DNA of 64,000 nt. It comes from Halarcobacter sp. (lineage in GTDB: Bacteria > Campylobacterota > Campylobacteria > Campylobacterales > Arcobacteraceae). The stretch covers positions 1 to 64,000 of the forward strand of contig JAQYVX010000004.1 of assembly GCA_030145305.1 (NCBI GenBank), given 5' to 3'. Under the pieces are notes generated by a model that was not told the origin of the DNA, searched no databases, and saw only the letters and a list, made by a program, of their open reading frames with translations. Position numbers and translations under genes: made by a program. Shown here one piece after another: positions 26,835 through 36,116 of this stretch; position 1 is the stretch's first letter; the number at the start of each line of letters is the position of its first letter.

Positions 26835-27740
26835 ATGCAAAAAAAACAACATAAAGTTCAAGTTTTACTTGATGCAATTCCTCATATAAAAAAATTTTCT
26901 GGCAAAACTATTGTTATTAAATATGGAGGCTCTGCACAAACAAGTCCTGAACTTCAAGAAAAATTTGCACAAGATATTGTTCTATTATCTTTAGTTGGAA
27001 TCAAGCCTGTGATTGTTCATGGGGGAGGTGCTAGAATTTCAGAACTTCTTGAAAAATTAGAAATAAAATCAGAATTTATAGATGGACATAGAGTAACATC
27101 AAAAGAGACCATGAGAATAGTTGAAATGGTATTAAGTGGAGAAATCAATAAAAACATAACTTCACTTTTAAATTATCATGGGGCAAAAGCAATTGGTATT
27201 TCGGGAAAAGACTCAGCAATTATAAAAGCAAAAGCAAAAGATGATGGTAAATTTGGTTATACAGGTGAAGTAACACAAATAAATGCTGATTTGATAAATA
27301 ATTTATTAGATCAAGGATTTATTCCTGTAATTGCCCCAATTGCAGATAGCGCCCAACCAAATCATCCAGGATTTAATATAAACGCAGATATAGCAGCTTC
27401 AAAAATTGCAAGAGCATTAAATGCTCAAAAAGTTCTTTTCTTAACTGATATAGTTGGAGTACTAAATAAAGAAGGTAAATTATTAACTTCTTTAGATAAA
27501 GATGAAGTAGAAGAATATAAAAAAGATGGAACAATAGCAGGTGGGATGATACCAAAAGTTGATTCTTGTATTGAAGCAATCCATGATGGAGTAAATAAAG
27601 CTCATATTATTGATGGAAGAGTAGAACACTCTATCTTGCTAGAATTATTTACTAGTGATGGAGTTGGTACGCAATTTTTACGTAGAGACAATCCCAATAA
27701 TGGTATAGATTTAGAACAATTAATAAATGATAAAAAGTAA
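26835..27740 (+). CDS. argB: Acetylglutamate kinase
   Basis: Second step of arginine synthesis: phosphorylates N-acetylglutamate. It has 301 residues. KTIVIKYGGSAQ (about 19-30) is the ATP-binding Lys/Gly motif, VIVHGGGARI the second glycine-rich loop, and GGMIPKVDSCIEAI the C-terminal signature. The N-terminal helix (residues 1-18) is typical of the arginine-sensitive hexameric form, so feedback inhibition is likely. AGGA precedes the ATG by 8 bases. thrC follows after 50 bases with a small hairpin between. Confidence 0.96.
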   Translation: MQKKQHKVQVLLDAIPHIKKFSGKTIVIKYGGSAQTSPELQEKFAQDIVLLSLVGIKPVIVHGGGARISELLEKLEIKSEFIDGHRVTSKETMRIVEMVLSGEINKNITSLLNYHGAKAIGISGKDSAIIKAKAKDDGKFGYTGEVTQINADLINNLLDQGFIPVIAPIADSAQPNHPGFNINADIAASKIARALNAQKVLFLTDIVGVLNKEGKLLTSLDKDEVEEYKKDGTIAGGMIPKVDSCIEAIHDGVNKAHIIDGRVEHSILLELFTSDGVGTQFLRRDNPNNGIDLEQLINDKK

Positions 27741-27790
27741 ATAAGTAAAAACAAAGCTCCTAAATACAGGAGTTATTTTAAGGAAATATA

Positions 27791-29272
27791 ATGAATTTTG
27801 TAGAGACAAGAGGAAACGATGGAATAAAGCCAGTTGAGGCTTCATTCTCCCATGCTATTTTAAATCCAAGTGCATCTTTTGGAGGTTTATATGTACCTAA
27901 ATATTTACCTATGCTTGAAGAAAATTTTATAAAAAACCATATTAATAAAAGTTACAAAGAGCTGGCATATAATATCTTAAAGGCTTTTGAAATTGATATT
28001 GAGGAAGAAGAGATAAATAAGGCATTAAGTCTTTATGATAACTTTGATGATGCCTCAAATCCTTGTCCTGTAGTGCGTGTTAAAGATGATTTATTTGTTC
28101 ATGAACAATATCATGGACCAACAAGAGCTTTTAAAGATATGGCTTTACAACCATTTGGTTCAATACTTTCTTCAATTGCAAAAAAAAGAGATGAACACTA
28201 CTTGATTTTAGCTGCAACATCAGGAGATACAGGGCCAGCCGCACTTAATACTTTTAAAAATAAAGAAAATATTCAAGTTGCTTGTCTTTATCCTGAGGGT
28301 GGAACTTCTGATGTTCAAAAGTTACAAATGGTATGCGAAGATGGTGATAATCTAAAAGTAATTGGAATTCATGGAAATTTTGATGATGCACAAACAGCAC
28401 TTAAAAATCTTCTTAGCTCTCAATCATTTAAAGATGAATTAGAAAAAGATGGAATTAAATTATCAGCTGCAAACTCAGTTAACTTTGGAAGAATTATATT
28501 TCAAATTATTTATCATTTCTGGTCATATATACAACTTCTTAAACAAAATGAGATTGCAGATGGTGAAAAAATTTATTTAGTAGTTCCAAGTGGCAACTTT
28601 GGTAATGTACTTGGTGCATTTTATGCTCAAGAAATGGGTCTTCCTATTGAGAAACTTCTAGTTGCTTCAAATGAAAATAATATCTTAACGGAATGGATTA
28701 ATACAGGTATTTATGATATTAGAGATAAAGAACTAAAACTAACAAATTCACCAGCTATGGATATATTAAAATCATCAAATATTGAAAGAATTATTTATTC
28801 ACTATATGGTGAAAAAAGAACAAAAGAATTTTTTGATGATTTAAATGATAAAAAGATATTTGTTATGACAGAAGAAGAAACAAAAAAACTTCAAGAATAT
28901 TTTTCTGCTGTAAACTCAGATGATAAATATGGTGCAAAAATTATAAAAGAATTTTTAGATGATGGATATTTAATGGATCCACATACAGCAACTTGTTTAA
29001 AAGCTTACGAAACACTAAAAGAAAAAGCTTTAAAAACAGTTATATATTCAACTGCGGAATGGACAAAGTTCTCCCCTACAGTATTAAATGCCTTAAATGA
29101 AAACAATATTTCATATTCAGATAAAGAGGCTTTAGAAATAATTTCAAAAGAATACAATGCTAAACTTCCAAAATCAATAAAAGAGTTATTTTCTTCAAAG
29201 ATAAATCACGATTTAATAATAAATAAAGAAGATATAGAAACTCAAATTGTAAACTTTATTAAAGGCTCTTAA
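27791..29272 (+). CDS. thrC: Threonine synthase
   Basis: A PLP enzyme converting O-phosphohomoserine to threonine. It has 493 residues, the long Class II-type form. The N-terminal MNFVETRGNDGIKPVEASFSHAI-like opening, PLP lysine in GPTRAFKDMALQPFG (about residue 115) and AATSGDTGPAALN are diagnostic. The product of thrB (56 kb region of the window) is its substrate, while ilvA uses its product. ThrC is separated from thrB, as is common in this phylum. Confidence 0.95.
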   Translation: MNFVETRGNDGIKPVEASFSHAILNPSASFGGLYVPKYLPMLEENFIKNHINKSYKELAYNILKAFEIDIEEEEINKALSLYDNFDDASNPCPVVRVKDDLFVHEQYHGPTRAFKDMALQPFGSILSSIAKKRDEHYLILAATSGDTGPAALNTFKNKENIQVACLYPEGGTSDVQKLQMVCEDGDNLKVIGIHGNFDDAQTALKNLLSSQSFKDELEKDGIKLSAANSVNFGRIIFQIIYHFWSYIQLLKQNEIADGEKIYLVVPSGNFGNVLGAFYAQEMGLPIEKLLVASNENNILTEWINTGIYDIRDKELKLTNSPAMDILKSSNIERIIYSLYGEKRTKEFFDDLNDKKIFVMTEEETKKLQEYFSAVNSDDKYGAKIIKEFLDDGYLMDPHTATCLKAYETLKEKALKTVIYSTAEWTKFSPTVLNALNENNISYSDKEALEIISKEYNAKLPKSIKELFSSKINHDLIINKEDIETQIVNFIKGS

Positions 29273-29416
29273 GTCTTTAATAAGTTTTTCTTATAATAAT
29301 AATGTGTAAATCACGCACACTATGCTTACAATAACGTCCTTTTTGACCAAAGTCATAAGTATTTAAGAAACTAAATAATATAATATATAGATTTAATTTT
29401 AAAATAAGGAAGCTAA

Positions 29417-29917
29417 ATGTCTAACAATACAAATAGACGAGATTTTCTAGGCTATACATTTGCCGCTGTTGCAGCTGTTGGTGGTGCAGCTTCGCTTGTA
29501 GGTATGAAACAAGCGTGGGATCCATTACCAAGTGTACTTTCAGGCGGGTTTACTAATGTAGAAGTTAGTGGATTAAAAGCTGGAGAACCAACTACAGTTA
29601 TGTGGAGAGGTAAACCAATTTTTGTTCTTAAGAAAACTGCAGAAATGGAAGATAGTAAAAGAGATTTGAAGATTGGTAGTGATAGATTTACTGTTGCTAT
29701 TGGGTTATGTACTCACCTAGGGTGTATTCCTGCTTGGAAAAAAGATACTTGGAAATGTGCATGTCATGGTGGAGAGTTTAATGCAAGTGGAAAACAAACA
29801 TTTGGCCCTCCTCCAAGACCTCTTGATTTACCACCTTTTAGTGTAAAAGGAACAGAAATTGTTCTTGGTGAAGAAGGTCCTGAATACAAAGAAATCGCAG
29901 CTGCGATGATGGCATAA
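29417..29917 (+). CDS. petA: Ubiquinol-cytochrome c reductase Rieske iron-sulfur subunit
   Basis: A 166-residue Rieske protein of the bc1 complex. A twin-arginine signal-anchor (NRRDFLGYTFAAVAAVGG) exports the folded protein and anchors it. The 2Fe-2S ligands are Cys98 and His100 (CTHLGC) and Cys114 and His117 (CACHGG), with Cys103 and Cys116 able to form the stabilising disulfide. First gene of petABC; the next gene follows after 9 bases. Confidence 0.96.
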   Translation: MSNNTNRRDFLGYTFAAVAAVGGAASLVGMKQAWDPLPSVLSGGFTNVEVSGLKAGEPTTVMWRGKPIFVLKKTAEMEDSKRDLKIGSDRFTVAIGLCTHLGCIPAWKKDTWKCACHGGEFNASGKQTFGPPPRPLDLPPFSVKGTEIVLGEEGPEYKEIAAAMMA

Positions 29918-29926
29918 GGAGTAGTT

Positions 29927-31174
29927 ATGGCAAAAATTGAAAAAGCAAACTCACTTGGTGAGTGGTTCGATCAAAGGTTAAATACTACTGTTCTTGCAAA
30001 AGTTATGCTAACAGAATATTGGATTCCAAAGAACATAAACTTTTTATGGGCTATGGGTGTATTACTTGCAGTTACTTTTAAAATTCTAATTATTACAGGT
30101 ATTTTCTTAATGATGTACTACAAGCCTGATGTAAATTTAGCATTTGATTCAGTAAACTACACAATCATGCAAGAAGTTAGTTATGGTTGGTTATTTAGAC
30201 ATATGCATGGTGTTGCAGCATCTGTTGTATTCTTAATTATTTATATACATATGTTTACAGGTATCTACTACGGTTCTTATAAAAAAGGTAGAGAGATGAT
30301 CTGGATTTCAGGTATGTTATTATTTATGACATTCTCTGCTGCTGGATTCTCTGGATATATGTTGCCATGGGGACAAATGTCTTACTGGGCTGCTATGGTT
30401 ATTACAAACTTATTTGGTGGAGTTCCTGTTATTGGTGATGCACTTGTAGTTTGGATTAGAGGAGACTTTAACGTAGCTGATGCTACATTAACAAGATTCT
30501 TTATGTTACATGTGTTCTTATTACCAATAGTTATTATAGGTCTTATTGCACTACACTTTTATACATTAAGAATTCCTCATGTTAATAACCTTGATTCTGA
30601 AGATATTGATTATGATGCTGAGGCTGAAAAATACTTAGCAGGAAATAAAAAAGAGTCTAAAGTTATTCCATTCTGGCCAATTTTCTTGTCAAAAGATTTT
30701 GCTGTCCTTGGAATTTTCTTCATATTCTATTTCTATTTAGTGTTCTTCCATTATAATTTTGCTATGGATCCTGTTAACTTTGATCCTGCTGATAATATGG
30801 TAACACCTGCACATATTTATCCTGAATGGTATTTCTTATGGTCATATGAAGTATTAAGAGGTTTCTTCTTCGATATTGCTGGATTTAAAGCATTTGATAT
30901 TGGTTTAGCTGCCTTTGGTTTTGCAAACGTAGCATTCTTATTATTACCATTCTTAGATAGAGATCCTGATATTTTACCAGCACACAAAAGACCAATGTTT
31001 AATGCATGGTTCTGGGTACTAATGGCTGATATGATAGTATTAACTGTATATGGTAAATTACCTCCAACAGGTACAAATGCATGGGTTGGATTTGTTGCTG
31101 CTGTAGTATTTATTTTACTATTTATAGTATTACCAATACTTACAAAAATTGATGCTAAAAAGAGAGGTGCATAA
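29927..31174 (+). CDS. petB: Cytochrome b subunit of the bc1 complex
   Basis: A 415-residue membrane subunit carrying two b-type haems and the quinol sites. Haem-binding histidines are in RHMHGVAASVVFLIIYIHMF and in MLHVFLLPIVIIGLIALHFY. PEWYFLWSYEVLRG is the conserved PEWY motif of the quinol oxidation site. About eight membrane helices are visible. The stop overlaps the start of petC by one base. Confidence 0.96.
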   Translation: MAKIEKANSLGEWFDQRLNTTVLAKVMLTEYWIPKNINFLWAMGVLLAVTFKILIITGIFLMMYYKPDVNLAFDSVNYTIMQEVSYGWLFRHMHGVAASVVFLIIYIHMFTGIYYGSYKKGREMIWISGMLLFMTFSAAGFSGYMLPWGQMSYWAAMVITNLFGGVPVIGDALVVWIRGDFNVADATLTRFFMLHVFLLPIVIIGLIALHFYTLRIPHVNNLDSEDIDYDAEAEKYLAGNKKESKVIPFWPIFLSKDFAVLGIFFIFYFYLVFFHYNFAMDPVNFDPADNMVTPAHIYPEWYFLWSYEVLRGFFFDIAGFKAFDIGLAAFGFANVAFLLLPFLDRDPDILPAHKRPMFNAWFWVLMADMIVLTVYGKLPPTGTNAWVGFVAAVVFILLFIVLPILTKIDAKKRGA

Positions 31175-32046
31175 TGAAAGAATTAAAAGTATTAGCGGTT
31201 GTAGTAGCTTTAACGCTTATTACATACTGGGGAGTTGAACCATATGCACACTCTGAAATGCATCCTCATGTAGATGCTCCTAACTACAATTATACTGACG
31301 TTGATGGCTTAAATGGGATGACAGGAAATGCAGAAAATGGTGCTACGTTAGTGCAATCAAATTGTACTGCATGTCACTCTATTACAACTCAAGGTTTTCC
31401 TCCATTAATGGATAATGCAAGCTCTGCTGCTGCTTATGGTGTAGTTCCACCTGATTTAAGTACTGCTGGAAAATTATATAATGCTGATTTCTTAGCTGCA
31501 TATATTAAAGATCCTGCTACTGCTGCAAAAGTTTCCCATAAATTCCAAGATGGTGCAGTGCATCCAATGCCTGGATATTCATGGATGAAACCAGAAGAAA
31601 TTGCTGACATGGTTGCATACTTACAATCAATCGCTCCTAAAGAAATGACAAACAAAGAAACATTCACTGATGCTTGTTTAAGATGTCATAGTATTAAATA
31701 TGGTGATATGAAGAATGGAACAATGGCTGCAAAAACTCCAAATGAGAATATTAAAGCTTATATGGGGAAATTACCTCCTGATTTATCACAATATATTAGA
31801 TCAAGAGGAGAGTCTTATTTACATGAATTTATAAATAATCCTCAAAAACATCTAGAAGGTACAGCAATGCCTAGAGTTGGATTAACTCAAGATGCTGAAA
31901 ATCAAGTTGTTGCATATATGGAAGAAGTTGGTGATTCTAAAAAAGCTGAAAGAGAAGCTTTAGGTCCTAAATTCTTAATTTATCTAGTTATTTTCGCTAT
32001 CTTTGCATGGTTATGGAAAGCTAGTAAATGGAGAGATGTTCATTAA
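31174..32046 (+). CDS. petC: Dihaem cytochrome c subunit of the bc1 complex
   Basis: A 290-residue cytochrome with an N-terminal hydrophobic segment (about 5-20), two CxxCH haem c sites (CTACH at 64-68 and CLRCH at 168-172) and a C-terminal membrane anchor (about 263-280). This dihaem type replaces the monohaem cytochrome c1 in Campylobacterota and passes electrons from the Rieske protein to a soluble carrier. Methionines in HPMPGY and AMPRVG are probable sixth ligands. It is translationally coupled to petB. Confidence 0.95.
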   Translation: MKELKVLAVVVALTLITYWGVEPYAHSEMHPHVDAPNYNYTDVDGLNGMTGNAENGATLVQSNCTACHSITTQGFPPLMDNASSAAAYGVVPPDLSTAGKLYNADFLAAYIKDPATAAKVSHKFQDGAVHPMPGYSWMKPEEIADMVAYLQSIAPKEMTNKETFTDACLRCHSIKYGDMKNGTMAAKTPNENIKAYMGKLPPDLSQYIRSRGESYLHEFINNPQKHLEGTAMPRVGLTQDAENQVVAYMEEVGDSKKAEREALGPKFLIYLVIFAIFAWLWKASKWRDVH

Positions 32047-32097
32047 GAACTTCTCTTCAAAAAAAATAAAATTTAGATAAAAATCAGGAGAAATAAA

Positions 32098-32493
32098 ATG
32101 AAATTATTAAATATTTTAACTGCTATAGCATTGACTATTTCAGTTGCATCAGCTCAAGATGTTATGCAAAAATCTATGTCTCTAATGGAACAAGGTATGA
32201 CTCAAATTCAAAAAGGTTTTTTAAATAATAATCTTGAATTAATCAGAAGTGGTTCTAAGTTAGTAAAAGAAGGTAACAGTTTATTTTCTGATAAAAAAGT
32301 TATCGCACAATACTTGCCAAAAGATAAGAAACATATGGTTAATGTTGCAGAAAATGCAGCAAAAAGAATTGAACTTGACGTAAATGTTTTAGAATTAAAT
32401 TTAGATGATAAAGCTTATATCAACGCAGCAAATGGATATTCAGATATTCTAAATGCCTGTGCAAGATGCCACTCTATAGTAAGAAGTTGGTAA
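32098..32493 (+). CDS. Small periplasmic cytochrome c with C-terminal haem site
   Basis: A 131-residue protein with a Sec signal peptide (MKLLNILTAIALTISVASA) and an all-helical mature part. Its only CxxCH (CARCH, 121-125) is six residues from the C-terminus, the arrangement of class II (cytochrome c'-like four-helix) cytochromes rather than class I. It lies 51 bases after petC with its own ribosome site (CAGGAGA) and ends in a terminator, so it is probably the last gene of the bc1 operon. It could be an electron carrier or a ligand-binding cytochrome; no function can be fixed from sequence. Confidence 0.82.
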   Translation: MKLLNILTAIALTISVASAQDVMQKSMSLMEQGMTQIQKGFLNNNLELIRSGSKLVKEGNSLFSDKKVIAQYLPKDKKHMVNVAENAAKRIELDVNVLELNLDDKAYINAANGYSDILNACARCHSIVRSW

Positions 32494-32503
32494 TAAAAAA
32501 CTA

Positions 32504-32532
32504 AAAGGATAGACTTTAAAAGTCTATCCTTT
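32504..32532. terminator. Bidirectional terminator, bc1 operon / rsmE
   Basis: A perfect 12-bp stem (32504-32515 with 32521-32532), 5-base loop, flanked by A-runs and T-runs so it can serve both converging transcripts. Confidence 0.88.
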
Positions 32533-32537
32533 TTTAC

Positions 32538-33209
32538 TTATATTAAAATCTTAGAAGCTGCACTTATAATTGCCGTTTCACTTTTTAAAATCAAACTTGA
32601 TTCAAATCCAACAACCCTACTTTCATTAAATCTTTTACGTTCAATTTCAGAAAAACCACCCTCACAGCCAATTAATAAAGTATTGATTTCTTCTTTTTTT
32701 GTATTAATATTATTCTTTGAAAAATCTAAAACATAAGTATCTTTATTCTCTTCTAAAAATTTATCCAGATTATTACAAGTTTCTAATTTTATAATTGAAC
32801 TTCTTCCACATTGAGAAGATGAATTAATTAATATTTTTTCTAACTTTTCCATATTAATTTTAAAATTTTTTTGTGAAAATTCACAATAAAGGAATGTAAT
32901 TTTATCAACCCCTAATTCATTTAATGAAGATATTGATTTTTCTACAGTTTTTGGATCTAAAATACACCAAGCTAGATGAAGTTTATTTTTAGCTTCAACT
33001 ATTTTTTCTTCTTTTGAAAGAAGTTCACAAAAAGCCTTTTTTCTATCTATTGAATTTACTACATAAAGGTATAAATAATTATCAGTTAAGTTTCTAAAAT
33101 AGATCTTTTCCCCTACTTTGTGACGTCTTGCTTTAAAAAGATATTTATAAATATCTCCATCAATTTCTAAAAATTGATTTCCTGATTCTTTATGAAAAGT
33201 AAATTGCAT
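32538..33209 (-). CDS. rsmE: 16S rRNA (uracil1498-N3)-methyltransferase
   Basis: A 223-residue SPOUT methyltransferase modifying U1498 of 16S rRNA. The N-terminal PUA-like part begins MQFTFHKESGNQFL; the knotted domain shows LGVDKITFLYCEFSQ, SSQCGRSSI and the C-terminal LLIGCEGGFSEIE and LKSETAIISAASKIL motifs. Coupled to the upstream membrane-protein gene, whose stop shares a base with its start. Confidence 0.93.
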   Translation of the reverse strand: MQFTFHKESGNQFLEIDGDIYKYLFKARRHKVGEKIYFRNLTDNYLYLYVVNSIDRKKAFCELLSKEEKIVEAKNKLHLAWCILDPKTVEKSISSLNELGVDKITFLYCEFSQKNFKINMEKLEKILINSSSQCGRSSIIKLETCNNLDKFLEENKDTYVLDFSKNNINTKKEEINTLLIGCEGGFSEIERKRFNESRVVGFESSLILKSETAIISAASKILI

Positions 33210-33613
33210 TAGAAAACTTTAGAAACTATATATACAATTACTAATACCATGATTTCAATAGTATAAATCTTTCTAGCAAAAACAATAAATTCTTCTTGTA
33301 GCTTAGTTTCAGAAGTTTTTATAACTCTCATTTTCTTGTATCTTTTTATTTCAATAACTAAAAGAAAAATTGATGCAATTATCATTAAAATAATTGTAGG
33401 AGAGAATTCTCTTGCGTAGGCTGAAACGATTACTCCTGTATAAATAACTACAGCATTTGTCATATGATAAAGTGGCGTCATAAACTTTAATCTTTTTGCA
33501 AGACTTAAAAAATTCTTCACCGTATATACTGAATAAAAATTAAAAACAATAATTGCTAAAAATAGATAAATCGCGTATATATGTGTGCCAATTGCATCAC
33601 TCATTAATTCCAT
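33209..33613 (-). CDS. Four-helix membrane protein of unknown function
   Basis: A 134-residue inner-membrane protein with four hydrophobic segments (about 13-30, 47-64, 70-88 and 113-131). A few histidines (IGTHIYAIY, LYHMTN) lie at membrane faces, which recalls small haem-binding or CopD-like membrane proteins, but the pattern is not diagnostic. It starts at ATG 33611-33613 and is coupled to rsmE. Confidence 0.7.
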   Translation of the reverse strand: MELMSDAIGTHIYAIYLFLAIIVFNFYSVYTVKNFLSLAKRLKFMTPLYHMTNAVVIYTGVIVSAYAREFSPTIILMIIASIFLLVIEIKRYKKMRVIKTSETKLQEEFIVFARKIYTIEIMVLVIVYIVSKVF

Positions 33614-33683
33614 GTTAAACTCACTTTTAAAAATTTTTGGTATTATAACTAACTTGTCATAAGGTATTAGTAAAAGGATAAAT

Positions 33684-34907
33684 ATGGCTGTTGAAGTTAA
33701 TAAAGCAGTTGAAACTATTGCAAAACTTGATGTAAATTTAAGTTATGAAATAATTCCAATTGAAGATTCACATAACAGAATTTGTGCCCAAGAAATAGTT
33801 GCTAAAATTTGTTTACCAAGATTTAATAATTCTGCAATGGATGGATATGGGATACTATTTTTAGATAAAAATGAAGAACTCGAAATAGTTGATACTATTT
33901 TTGCAGGCGATAATAATAATAGAATATTGAAAAAAAATCAGTGCGTAAAAATCATGACAGGAGCTAGAATTCCTGATAATTGTACAGCTGTTATTCCAAA
34001 AGAAGATTGTGAATATTTAGATAATAAAAAAATTAAAGTTCCACAAAACATAAAAGAATTCCAACATGTTAGATTTATTGGTGAAGATATAAATAAAGAT
34101 GATATTTTAATCACTGTGGGGGAAGAGTTAAATTTTGCAAAAATTACACTTTTAACTTCACAGGGAATATCACATATCACTGTTTATAAGCAACCAAAAG
34201 TTGTGATTTTTTCAAGTGGGGAAGAGTTAAAACTTCATTATCAAAAAAGTGAAGATTATCAGATTTACAACTCAAATACTCCAACATTTATGACTCGATG
34301 TAAAGAGTTAGGATGTCAAGTAGATTTTATAGGACAAGCTAGAGATTCTGTTGAATCTATTAAATCTCTAATTGAAAATTCATTAGATGCAAGATTAATT
34401 ATAACTTCAGGTGGAGTATCAGTAGGAGATGCTGATTTTACTAAAGAGGCTTTTAATGAACTAGAATTTGAAATATTCTTTGAAGGTATAAAAATAAAAC
34501 CAGGGAAACCTACTATTTTTGGAAAAATTGGAAATACTTATATATTAAATCTTCCAGGTAATCCTTTAGCCTCAGCACTTATATTTGAACTCTTTGGAAA
34601 ACTAATTGTTCAAAAACTTATAGGTTCAAAATTAATTTACCATAACACAATAAGTGCAAAAATAGCAGAAGACTTCAAAAATAAAAAGGGAAGAATAACA
34701 GTAATTCCAGGATACTTTGATGGAGAATACTTTAATCCTTCACAAAAAAGAAGTCCAGGTATGGTTTCTACTTTAAGCTCATGTAATTCGATGATTATTT
34801 TAGATGAGAAAGTAGAATTATTAAAAAAAGATAGCAAAATAAAAATCTTACCAATTAATTGGAAGTTTTTTAGAAAAGATAATAAGGATTTTTTAACATA
34901 TGAATAA
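33684..34907 (+). CDS. moeA: Molybdopterin molybdotransferase
   Basis: Inserts molybdenum into adenylylated molybdopterin. It has 407 residues. [11 protein letters not shown] near residue 52, [19 protein letters not shown] near 92 and the substrate motifs [10 protein letters not shown] and [11 protein letters not shown] are classic MoeA sequences. Its last 8 bases overlap the queC start. The pairing with queuosine-precursor genes has no known functional logic and looks like a co-transcribed convenience. Confidence 0.95.
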   Translation: MAVEVNKAVETIAKLDVNLSYEIIPIEDSHNRICAQEIVAKICLPRFNNSAMDGYGILFLDKNEELEIVDTIFAGDNNNRILKKNQCVKIMTGARIPDNCTAVIPKEDCEYLDNKKIKVPQNIKEFQHVRFIGEDINKDDILITVGEELNFAKITLLTSQGISHITVYKQPKVVIFSSGEELKLHYQKSEDYQIYNSNTPTFMTRCKELGCQVDFIGQARDSVESIKSLIENSLDARLIITSGGVSVGDADFTKEAFNELEFEIFFEGIKIKPGKPTIFGKIGNTYILNLPGNPLASALIFELFGKLIVQKLIGSKLIYHNTISAKIAEDFKNKKGRITVIPGYFDGEYFNPSQKRSPGMVSTLSSCNSMIILDEKVELLKKDSKIKILPINWKFFRKDNKDFLTYE

Positions 34908-35580
34908 AGTTTCTACAAAAAGAGCTGTTTGTATTTTAAGTGGAGGAATGGATTCCACTTTGGCTTCATATATTGCAAAAGATGAAGGATATGAAATTGT
35001 TGCAGTTCATTTTAATTATGGGCAAAGAACAGAAAAAAGAGAGTTAAAAGCTTTTAGAGAGATTTGTAATGATTTACAAATAAAAGAAAAATATGAAATT
35101 GATATACCTTTTTTCACACAAATAGGTGCTAGTGCATTAACAGATAAATCAATTGACATTCCTATAAATGGAGTTGAAGCAGGAGTTCCAATTACTTATG
35201 TTCCATTTAGAAATGGTATTTTTATTTCAATTGCAACTGCAATTGCTGAAAAAGAAAAAGCACAGGCTTTATATATTGGAGTTGTAGAAGAGGATAGTTC
35301 AGGTTATCCTGATTGTTCAGATACTTTTATAAATAAAATGGCTAGTGCAATTAATGAAGGGACAAAAGATTCCACAAAACTTGAAATAAAAACACCTTTG
35401 GTCCATCTAATGAAAAGTCAAATTGTTGAAAAATCATTAGAATTAAATGTTCCATTAGAACATACTTGGTCTTGTTACAAAGAAGAACATGAAGCTTGTG
35501 GGGTTTGTGATTCTTGTAGATTAAGATTAAATGGTTTTAATCTTGCAAATACTAAAGACCCAATTCCTTATAAAGGCTAA
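34900..35580 (+). CDS. queC: 7-cyano-7-deazaguanine synthase
   Basis: Converts 7-carboxy-7-deazaguanine to preQ0 using ATP and ammonia. It has 226 residues. The pyrophosphatase loop is [12 protein letters not shown] (about 14-25); the zinc site near the C-terminus is in the segment [20 protein letters not shown]. It sits between moeA (8-base overlap) and queD (2-base gap) in a queC-queD-queE operon. Confidence 0.96.
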   Translation: MNKVSTKRAVCILSGGMDSTLASYIAKDEGYEIVAVHFNYGQRTEKRELKAFREICNDLQIKEKYEIDIPFFTQIGASALTDKSIDIPINGVEAGVPITYVPFRNGIFISIATAIAEKEKAQALYIGVVEEDSSGYPDCSDTFINKMASAINEGTKDSTKLEIKTPLVHLMKSQIVEKSLELNVPLEHTWSCYKEEHEACGVCDSCRLRLNGFNLANTKDPIPYKG

Positions 35581-35582
35581 AA

Positions 35583-36116
35583 ATGACTTGGAAAATATCA
35601 AAGGCTTTCGATTTTTGTTATGGACATAGAGTTTGGTCTCAAGAGCTAAATCCAGAATTTTCTCTTGACCCTTGCTTAAAATGTAGACATTTACATGGTC
35701 ATCAAGGAAAAGTAATTTTATATGTGGAATCAAATAAATTAAAAGATGGAATGGTTACAGATTTCAATCACTTAAATTGGTTTAAAGCATTTTTAGACGA
35801 CGTTCTTGATCATAAATTTATTATTGACATAAATGATCCTTTATTTGAAACGCTTTTACCTCATTATAAAAAAGATGAATTACTTTCTTTTGAAGAAGGA
35901 TATAAACTTCCTGATTTAACAAAAATAAAAGATGAACCAAAACATATTTTAGAGATGTATGAAAGTTTTGTAATTGTTGATTTCACGCCAACAAGTGAAA
36001 ATCTTTCAACTTGGTTTTTACAACTAGCTCAAAAGAAAATGGAGAAATTAGGAGTAAAAGTATCCTCAATAGAGTTTGCAGAATCGCCAAAAAGTGTAAG
36101 TCAGGTTTATGCTTGA
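35583..36116 (+). CDS. queD: 6-carboxytetrahydropterin synthase
   Basis: Makes 6-carboxy-5,6,7,8-tetrahydropterin from dihydroneopterin triphosphate, the second step to queuosine. It has 177 residues, longer than the roughly 120 of E. coli QueD because of an insertion after the first strands. The catalytic cysteine and zinc histidines appear in CLKCRHLHGHQGKV, and the following VTDFNHLNW is conserved. It overlaps queE by 8 bases. Confidence 0.93.
   Translation: MTWKISKAFDFCYGHRVWSQELNPEFSLDPCLKCRHLHGHQGKVILYVESNKLKDGMVTDFNHLNWFKAFLDDVLDHKFIIDINDPLFETLLPHYKKDELLSFEEGYKLPDLTKIKDEPKHILEMYESFVIVDFTPTSENLSTWFLQLAQKKMEKLGVKVSSIEFAESPKSVSQVYA

Noticed and set aside
29273-29416. Regulator binding site before petA (GTGT...ACAC and TTGACC motifs)
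   Set aside because: Short dyads and a poor -35/-10 match only; no spacing or palindrome good enough to name an operator.
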